Shown: one piece after another, positions 55,701 to 64,000 of the stretch | How positions within the stretch are numbered: the stretch's first letter is position 1 | Layout: each line of letters begins with the position of its first letter | Source of the DNA: Symsagittifera roscoffensis | Lineage: Eukaryota > Xenacoelomorpha > Acoela > Convolutidae | Direction: 5' to 3' | DNA: 64,000 bases | Assembly (NCBI RefSeq): GCF_963678635.1 | Contig: NC_087070.1 | Span: 34,239,955-34,303,954, forward strand | Translations under genes and position numbers: made by a program | The notes under the pieces: generated by a model | What the model saw: only the letters and a program-made list of their open reading frames with translations | Database searches by the model: none | What the model was told of the DNA's origin: nothing

Positions 55701-58050
55701 AAATGATCAATATAAACAAGATTTTGGTATCGGATAATTCTCTACGACTTCAATTTCGAGTTAATTTTGAATTCAGTACTAAAGTTTTGATTTTAGAACT
55801 GATAATTCACGATTTTGGTCAAAATAAAGTAGATTTTGAGCACAAAAATTTTCAATGCCTTTTTTTGAGTTTTTTTTCGATTTCATCCAACACGACCAGT
55901 TGGTTTCTAATGAATAAGGGCGTACTTGATCCGACGGATTATCGAACCTGTATAACAAGGATAGGCGGTTACTGTGCATGTAGCATAGAAATTTCCGACA
56001 ATAAAGTTCCAAAAAAAGCCACCCCCCTCAACGAACACACGCAAACACATCCAGAACCAATAACTAGCAATACAACCATTTTCAGCAAAAAAAAATGTCG
56101 TTTTAGGTCTAATTTTGACAATTTTTTGTTGTTTTAATCGATTTTAATTATTTTCAATTAAAAATCAAGACACGTAACAGAATTTTTTTTTCAGTACAAA
56201 TTTTTTTAATGAAAAATATTAACGAAATTAAAAAAGATTTTATAGTTTATAAAATCAGTATAAAATGTGTATATAATCTGTATAAAATCTGTATGAAAAC
56301 TGTATATAATCTGAATAAAAATATGCACTTAAAAATGGATTTTGGTGAATATCGAGTCGATTAAAATAAGTATAAGTTGCAGTCGACTTGTAATCAACTT
56401 GAGAGTTTAAAAAGTCCATAACTAAAAAATCCGTTATTTAGTGCATAGATTAACTAGATTGTCGAAAGATAATCGATTGCAACCTTAGTTTTACCAATGT
56501 GAGTAACCCGTGTTTTTTCAAATTCGATTTTTTTGCACTGAGCTTCAGTATTGAAAAAATATGTTCAGGAAGTTGTCACAATCTGAATTGATGTAAATGA
56601 TCAATCAAAGTGAAGGCGATATAGAAATAAGATAGATAGTTTTGTTAACATACAGTTGCTCGTACGGGCGGATTAAAGAAGAATAATTGTTTGTACAAGA
56701 ACCTACCATTTTTATACAATTTTTTAAACATTAAAAAACAAACATTGAGGCTATTCAAATGGCAGGAACCATTTGGGTTTTGTCTTTATTCAAAACTTTG
56801 TCCAAAATTTAAGTGTACTTTTTGCTGCTTTGTAATTTTTTGATTAACTTACCTGTTTATCTCTAAAAACTTCTAATTTTTTGTTATCAATTCTTCATTT
56901 ATGATAAAAAAAAATAATTCAATACAAAAACTGCCTGTCTTAAAACCTTGAATATTCTCAGTTAGTTTTTTTTTACAAAATTGAAATTTCGGAAAAACTC
57001 TTTTCATAAAATTCTGCTGGCACACGATACAATCAGGGCTCTGCCTTGATATACGAGCATTCTGCTTTGAGCATTTAAATTGAGTTGGACTGATTTAGAC
57101 AATTTGTATTAACTTTCCCTCAAAGGTTGATTGATTCGCCGCCTTCGCCTTAATAGAATACTAAAATAGCGCGCATCAAATATCGCAATTTAGGGACATT
57201 GACCATTTCCGAATCCACGCAAATCACAAATCGCAGACAGAATATCTTTTTTTACTTTTGGGCTAAGCAAAAGAAACCCATTAATTTTTCTCAAAATTTT
57301 CACCTGCTAAATCCTAGCAGTTGTTATTAAAAATATAAGCGTTAAGTTTCAAAAAGATTTGAAATAATGTTTTCAATCGGGCATTTTTTTGGCAAAATGA
57401 ATATAATAATACATGAGTTTGTTAATTGAAAATTTTTTTTTGTTCGCGATCGGATGATTACCAGAAAACATAAAAGTTTTAACTAAAAGATCAAAACATC
57501 AGCCAGCACGCCCTCCCCCTTTTTTCCCTCAACTTCGGTTGCAAGTTTTTCAAAAAGAGTGCACCCATTTGTTCTATTTTACATTGATTTCCAGATGATC
57601 AACCTAAAAATTTTTTAAAGACGCGTTTGACGCTGCCATGCACTATTTTTAATCCTGTATTTGTTCCAAAATTCGCTTGAGACCCAGAACTTTAGAGGAT
57701 CTTGAAAAATAAATTGATCGACCTATAAAGTCCAATTTTCTATCCCCCCTCCGAAAATGTCGTTCGTCTACTACTGCGCAACAAATATACTAAAGTTTTT
57801 CGGCCGATATGTTCAAATCCTCTATGCCTATTTTTAGCATAAAAACCAAGTGTAAACAAGGCAAACCGGTTACTGTGCAAGTAGCACCAAATGATACGAC
57901 CATCGTCTTAAAAAATGCAAAAATGATGTTTTTTTTTCTAAAAAAATAGGCATATTCGACAGTCACAAGAAAATAGGCAAATTGAAAAAATTGAAATTTT
58001 TTGAAATTAGAAAAAAAATTTTTTGGACGTTTTGATTTCGAAATGGTCAA
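55700..58050. repeat. Pair of diverged repeats sharing GGTTACTGTGCA-GTAGCA
   Basis: 55930-55990 (ATAGGCGGTTACTGTGCATGTAGCA) and 57830-57890 (GCAAACCGGTTACTGTGCAAGTAGCA) match, with weaker similarity around them. The plus frame 55703-56137 and minus frame 57790-58050 run through these copies and are not supported as genes. 56230-56330 has TATAAAATCTGTATAAAA tandem-like words. The stretch between the copies is gene-free. Confidence 0.45.
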
Positions 58051-58285
58051 AAAACTAAGTTTTCATTGCTTAAATTAAGCATATACAAGTTTTTTTTAAG
58101 CCTGTACGCTCACCTATTCACTCGAAATTAGACTAAAGAATTTCAAACGTTTTTCTTTCTACACTGAAAAAAAATTTTCAAAAAAGTTTGATGTTGTTCG
58201 AATCACGACTGAAAGGGCTTCAAAATGATATACATTTTCCCATGATTAATTGTGGTACCTGATTTTGCGTGGAAACAAAAGAAGA
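58047..58285. repeat. Copy of the CACGACTGAAAGGG repeat family
   Basis: Partner of 16060-16265, with CTTAAATTAAGCATA, GAATCACGACTGAAAGGGC and GGTACCTGATTTTGCGTGG. Confidence 0.55.
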
Positions 58286-58503
58286 GAACAAAAAGAAAAA
58301 CTAAAACCCAACCGCATACAAAGCTCCTCCCCATTTTCAATGCTCGGAACAATAAATCAACCGAAGTAGAATCCAACCGAAAAAGCTCATGGTATATAAT
58401 TTAGCCGAAAAGTTCCATCATATGAATGAAGTTTGCATAACTTTCGTAACTGTTTGATAATTGTTACATAACTGTTATAAAACATTTACGTATTTTCGGC
58501 TGG

Positions 58504-58961
58504 TTGATAATACGGCTGGCATATATACCAACAAAATCAATTAAACACACTCTTTATCATAACTCATTCAATTGGCAGCCCACAAGGCTAACTTGGCACT
58601 GCAGATGGTACACTGAGCAGAATGGTTCAAGAGCAGAAAGGCGTCTAAAACCAAGAGCAGCTCATTGGGCAACTTTAACAAACTGAGAACTGCTATCATG
58701 AAAACCGGACTAGCCATAGGTCTAGCAGACCATGCAAACGTAGCAACCCAATTGTTTGTTCGATATTCGTTCTGGAACCATTCTTCTACTAGACCGGCCA
58801 TCTCCCTTGAACTACATTTTTCCCAACTTTTCTCTGAGGTCTGGTTGTCGCAAATATTTTGGTTGCAGACACAATACATCTTTTGCGCTGTTCTGACTCA
58901 TTTTCAACTTTATCCCCCGTTTTTAGCAAGAAAAACAAACCAAAATGTACAAAAAAATTGA
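58504..58961. other. Less AT-rich stretch with overlapping short frames
   Basis: Frames on both strands (plus 58665-58961, minus 58568-58879) overlap in a region whose composition is more balanced than its surroundings. The minus frame has MAGLVEEWFQNEYRTNNW and a hydrophobic stretch. Neither resembles a family I know; it could be an exon or a decayed element. Confidence 0.2.
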
Positions 58962-59349
58962 CCGAATGGTTGATTTTTCCGTGCAATAAGAATTGCAACA
59001 AAAGTTCACAGTATGGTTGATTTTTCTAGATAATAAAAACTGCAATAAAATTGTCCGAATGGTTGTTTTTAGTGTTCATTTTTGATAGGTAGTGCAGGAG
59101 TGAAATCAGAGGGAGGGAGTCTTAGGTGTGTGAGGGGCTACATAGTTAGATAACAATCATTTCAGTTGATTTCTATCATTATTTATATTCTTGAGAGTTT
59201 CTCATATCACTACTTAGTGTTAACTGGTACCTGCCTGTCAGTCAATCTAGGTCTGTCTAGTTGTTGGTCTAGTTCAGTGTCTGAATTATATGAGTTAGAA
59301 TCAAGTTGAATTTAACCTAAGCAATCGTACCGTTTTTACTTACCATTGA

Positions 59350-59435
59350 TTGGTGGGTAGGTAGTGGGGTGGGCAAGGGGAGGAGGGGGGGGGGGGGTTG
59401 AAGGGGAAGGTAGGAGGGGAGGGGAAGGGGGTTAC
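59350..59435 (+). repeat. G-rich, quadruplex-prone tract
   Basis: GGTGGGTAGG, GTGGGGTGGG, a 13-G run at 59385-59397 and GGGGAGGGGAAGGGGG follow one another within 85 bases of otherwise AT-rich DNA. Confidence 0.75.
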
Positions 59436-62060
59436 AAGCAGGCCCCGTAGTTTAGTTTAGTAAAACAAAAACACTTTAGATAACTAAATAGTTCCTCGAA
59501 AACCATCAAACCAGTTGAAAAACAATTATTTAAAACTCACGCTCTTACATGGGCTGCAGTAACAGCAAAAAAATCATAAAAAAAATTAAAATCATTAAAA
59601 AGTAGCGAGCACGAGAGAAAACCCGGCTTTTTTTCATGTGTGGTAACATTTACCGGGAAACTTTCAAGTTTTCTGTTTTGTAATGTACAGCATCTAGCCA
59701 ACGCCCCCACCATGTGATCACAGGCTTTGGCGAAGTTGTCAATGATAGCTGATAATTCTTGAAATACTGTCGGTTTTCTGGAGAATTTCAACAGAATTAG
59801 TTAGAAAAAAGCGCATCTGCTCTCCGGTCAGTTCATTTGCTCTAGTTTCTCACAAATAGTTTGTTATCCATGATAATAATAGTTGGAGTTAACTAAAATG
59901 GCTGGCCTGGTTACAAGGGAGAGGATAAATTCGTTTTGCACTTAATTGTGAAAAGGTATTAATCAATGGGTTCAAATTAACACAATGGAAAACATGCAAA
60001 ATTTCATATTTAGAATATTTATAACTCTAAAATTTCATTCTTTGTATATTTTCCAAAAAATTTTATTTCTTTCTAAAATAATTTAAATTCATTTTAAAAT
60101 GTTTAATGTTTTTTGAAAAGAGATACCGTTCCTTATCAAACACAAGTCAGACATCCGTTATAATCTCCGAGTCTTGGCTTTCATGGAAAACTTATTGGTA
60201 TTTTAATGCATCACAGCATTTGTCTTAGCCAGACTAATCTATAACTCTGTCTCCCTCAAAGAATTTTTCAAAAATATAAACTCCTTCAATTTTCAGAGAA
60301 ATACTTCCTATCGCTAGAAAGAAACCTTCTTTTGACTGACTGAATAAACGAAAAGCTGATAGTTTCTTTTTTTCAAAAGTTTTTTAACTGAAAGTTTCAT
60401 TTTCAACATTGTTCTACTTTCACGATAGCCTTACAAAATTATTTCTCTTTTTGCCATCTTATTACAATTAAAGCGTTACACGTTAATAATGCGCTTGAAT
60501 TGAATTGATGAAACAAAATTTCCATATTATTTCAAGGTTAGCATCGAAATGAAAAGATCAAGTGAATATTTATCACCCCTCATAATAATATAGGAATGCA
60601 GCGATAGCATTTTTCAAATCTCCACCTTCAATTGAATTTGTCTCAAGCATACACTAGTGCATTGCAGAATCTTCATTGAACTCGGTTTTAAATGTATTGT
60701 AAGAGTTTACAAAATTTTCTGCAAACGGTTTAGTGTTTTTGGGCACAAAAATGGCAACATTGTTTAGTGTACTTTTTTAAAATAAGAATAAGACGAAGTT
60801 AACACTCTCCCCCCAAGCAGACTGGGGTGTTGTTAAGTTGATTCTAAGTTCGGATTTCTTAGCCAATCAGAATTGACCATTTTACATGCAAAGCTTAGCA
60901 ACTTTAATCTGAATTAAATGCTGGGATGGAAGATATTAACTTGGTTTATCTGCGGGGAAAATGATGACTTGATCGAACAATTTTTTTCACAAACAAAAAA
61001 AAACATATTTATATGATTTCACATCAATCTAATTTTGAGTAATTTATTTTTTAAGATGAATACAGTGCTGATTTAATTTAACGGACAAAGTGGACAATAA
61101 GGAACCTTTAAACGCGATATTCTCAAATTGGGTTAAATTTTTACTAAAATGAAGAGAACAAAAGTAGCTCAAAATTTCATCAAATTTTTTTTGCTCTAAT
61201 TTGTTTTGCAAAAAACGCAACCAAAATTTAAGACCAAAACTGGGTCATTTTGTCTTTTCAAAGTCTAGTTAAAAGAAAAGAATTTACTTGATAGCCAGAA
61301 AGCATCATTAAACAACTTTCGAACGTTTTGCGCTAATTTTTGGAGATTTAATTCTTCTAAAACTTTGTTAAGTTGGGTAAGTGGCTTCTTGTGATATGAC
61401 TTTTTTTTACTAATAGTTCTGCAGTAGTAGCGTAAATCTTAATAGACTAAAAAAGACGAAAAGGCCCCTTTTTGTCTATAAAGTTGGTTGCGATTATCGA
61501 AACAAAATGTATCGTATTAATTCTGGAGAAAATAAAAGTAACCTTTGTTTTTTTCTTTTTTTGTCTAATTTTATGTCAATTTATGACAAAGGCAATTGAA
61601 GTAGCAAAACTTGTTCGTTTGGTCCGGGTAATTTTAATCAGCACTGAAATGGTCTGAGAAATTCAACATTTGAAATTTTTCTTTAATAATCTTACAAAAC
61701 ACACATTTTCTGTAAAACTTAATAGATTCAAAGTGCTTAATTTTTTTTTTTCATATATTTTTTTGTAATGCTACGAACAAGCTAATCAGTTTTTACGATA
61801 GCCTTTGAACTAAACTTTACTATATTTTTCAAGGTATATCAAATTGAAGCCCGATGGTCAATTATTGAGGAATGAAATAATGAAACCAATGAAATTGAAA
61901 TTTAGGAACTCTAGGATATTTTTTGCTCTAAACACGAGCTTTTTGATCCATTTCAAGAATTTGAGTGCACTGTTATTACGTTTGAAGCGCCCACAAATGC
62001 TCGCCAATTTTTTTTGTAAAATCGTAGTTTGAAGCTTGTCTGTTGGTTCGACGCGTTTTG
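59436..62060. other. Gene-free AT-rich stretch
   Basis: Short frames only (59537-59791 minus, 61472-61657 and 61844-62032 plus), without motifs. 60800-60880 resembles 5037-5120. Confidence 0.4.
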
Positions 62061-62540
62061 TACTTGAAGTAACCCAAAAAGACAGCTCGCAATTCAGTGG
62101 AAAGCTCCGAATGTTCTGACGACCCCTGAAAGCTGAAGAAAAAAATGATTTAGAAAAAATGATTCAGCAGTCGGGAAAAACCGTAAAAATGAATGACATT
62201 TTTTCGATTTGTCTATTATTTATTCCCCTACACGCTACTTACAAAGGGTTTGTTTTAGGGTCTCGTATTGTAATAAAAAAAAAACATGTGAACTACTCAA
62301 TTTAATTTGAGGTGTTTTTTACGCGGTTCCAGACTATCGCAGTTGGTTATTCCAAATTGGTCAAACTATCAAACTCAAACCCCATAAAAATTGTTACAAA
62401 ATGAAAAACCTTCTAATTTTATGCTTAAGACAGAAATTGTCGGAATGTTTGACTGAAAAATCGAAGTTTGTCTTAATGAAGAACTCACTTCAATAAAATT
62501 TTTTCCATCAGTTTTTTCGAAAGTTGGAATACTAACATCC
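62060..62540 (+). repeat. Diverged ~0.5-kb dispersed repeat, subfamily of 8860-9340
   Basis: Contains GCTCCGAATGTTCTGACGAC, ATTCCCCTACACGCTACTTA and GGGTCTCGTATTGTAATA, and ends TTTTTTCGAAAGTTGGAATA. Confidence 0.5.
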
Positions 62541-63045
62541 TGTAAATGTTTCAAAAAATGTGCGAAAACTGAAAGTTAATATCACGCAACCTTAGGTTAA
62601 ATCACATAATCTTGCAAAATCTGTCTTTTGTTTATTAATGAAAATTTGTTTTCCCATTTGCAGTGCAGTTAAAACAGAATTTTACGAACCCGGTTTTGTT
62701 TTGAACACGAAAATAAACTTCAGAAAACGTCTGAGAGGCGCTACTAGAAAGTTCAAGAATAGTTAGCAATAGATTGGAAGAGATAAAAAAAAGGTTGTCG
62801 ATTGATTTCACTCTTTGTTGATATGTCCTGAAAAACAAAAAATTAGAAGTTTTTTCTCAACAATGAAAAAATTTTCACCAAATGTCAGAATTTTCTGTGA
62901 ATCTCGACTCGAAGGTCTTTAATGTAAAATGTCTTATTAGTAAATTTAAATTATAAATTATGCAAAATTATTTTGAGTGTAGTTCATTTACAATTTCTCA
63001 TTAATAGTTTCCAAATACAAACACTTCTCGAGTTTCTTGTCTTGT
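62541..63045. other. No gene recognised
   Basis: AT-rich; the minus frame at 62635-62838 has no motif. Confidence 0.35.
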
Positions 63046-63531
63046 TGTTCCAACTTTTGTAACGAAAGTAGCGGAATATTTGTGCTCGGGGTGTTTTTTT
63101 TTCAGATAATTTTCGACTTTTTAACTAGTCATTTTTGACGGAATTTTAAAATTATCATTCAAAAGGTATTGTTTTCCTAAGCAAAAATTTGAAAAGATAT
63201 TTCACCTGTGATCATTTTTCGTAAAAATATGGGGTTAAGAGATTGCCATTTTGGCCAATTTGGGACAATTAACCCGCGATTTATTTCGCGCAATTAACGC
63301 GCAAGCGGAGATCTAATCCGTCTTAGAAATTGTTCCAAATTGGTTGAAGGAAACTTATCTGCAATAATTGATCTGTTACAAGGAGCGAAAGTTATCATCT
63401 TGTAATTTATATGGCATGCGGGGGGATGGTTTTCGCAAAAAAGCTTATATTCGAGAAAAATCAATTTATTTTATCCCTTTTATTTTTCCATGTTATTACT
63501 GCTCCATAGAACTTGTAAGGCAGTCGGAACA
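63046..63531 (-). repeat. ~0.5-kb dispersed repeat, best-preserved inverted copy
   Basis: Bounded by TGTTCCAAC at the left and GTCGGAACA at the right. Interior landmarks match 13566-14064 in reverse: ATATTTGTGCTCGGGGTG, ATTTCACCTGTGATCATTTT, GCCATTTTGGCCAATTTGGG, the CGCG hairpin at 63267-63302 and GTTATTACTGCTCCATAG. Confidence 0.7.
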
Positions 63532-64000
63532 TTCAGCGTTTCGCCCTGATTTGAGCAGTTTTGTTTTATTTCCACTTCAAAATCTGTAAACTCTGAAAAT
63601 TTGATTTTTTTGGGGTCTGTTGATGTTTTTATTCTAAATGTACTTTTTGGTCGATCGACTTTTCTAAAAAAAATTTTGATTTAGGGATATATGAAAACAT
63701 TTATGTTTTGTTTCAACCCAAACTCTTTGTGTCAGATAAAAGTCGACGATGATTTAAAAAAATTTTTCTTCGTTTTATCATTCAGGCCTTAGCGTGACCT
63801 TAGTGTGACCTTAGCGTGACAAAGAGGAGGGGCGACTGCCTGCGCCATCCCCTAAATTTTGATTACATTTTTCCCAAAGGAAGCCAATTTTGACAATATT
63901 TCTTGACGGCCATCTGTGATTCACCGACACAAAAACCTTTTCAGAGGGGATTACTGGGCTAATGTACTCTGTTTTGGAATGAGGAGCTAAAAGCTTACAA
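63532..64000. other. Window end, no gene; short tandem repeat
   Basis: CTTAGCGTGAC / CTTAGTGTGAC occurs three times in tandem at about 63788-63820. The rest is AT-rich without a gene. Confidence 0.5.

Noticed and set aside
55703..56137. 144-codon plus frame
   Set aside because: It spans a diverged dispersed repeat shared with 57830-57890; no domain.
1..64000. CRISPR arrays, operons or bacterial origins
   Set aside because: No regularly spaced repeats, Shine-Dalgarno-led gene runs or other bacterial signs; composition and transposons are animal-like.

Overview
The window looks like AT-rich nuclear DNA from an invertebrate-type animal genome. It has no bacterial gene organisation and few credible host genes. 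It is full of short inverted-repeat (MITE-like) elements and carries remnants of Tc1/mariner, hAT-like and MULE-type DNA transposons. I cannot place the species from sequence alone.

The dominant object is a complete, recently inserted LTR retroelement at 23055-41965 (18,911 bp). Its two 410-bp LTRs differ at only two positions, and it is flanked by the 4-bp duplication TAAC. Its order is: LTR, PBS-like site, a 1.2-kb structured leader, a small basic-protein ORF, gag, pol (protease, RT, RNase H, integrase with HHCC, D,D35E core and GPY/F end), an 820-bp gap with TATA boxes and a splice-acceptor-like site, a membrane-anchored accessory ORF, a 911-residue Env-like glycoprotein, a long 3' accessory ORF, a 1.6-kb 3' region with an antisense ORF, and the second LTR. 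Pol places it with Ty3/gypsy (Metaviridae). The size and the number of extra ORFs recall complex retroviruses. The copy is broken at about nine places, mostly next to short A or C runs.

Left flank (1-23050): dispersed repeats. These include a duplicated ~670-bp repeat (120-788 and 10060-10789), an hAT-like MITE with an 8-bp duplication (4042-4421), a MITE with CCCGTACCC termini (1530-2199), a tandem duplication (6009-8790), a ~0.5-kb dispersed repeat with a conserved CGCG hairpin (best copies 13566-14064 and 63046-63531), a foldback element (10899-11868), and a MITE nested beside one repeat copy (20498-21116). One orphan minus-strand coding segment lies at 5245-5912.

Right flank (41970-64000): a MULE-type transposase remnant (44079-44350, minus), two GA microsatellites, a block duplication at 46639-49099 in which one copy carries 452 extra bases, an element with GTACGGG-type ends enclosing a near-perfect 391-bp hairpin (50202-51295), a decayed Tc1-like transposase (54111-55355), and further diverged repeat copies. 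Many short open frames here are probably chance.
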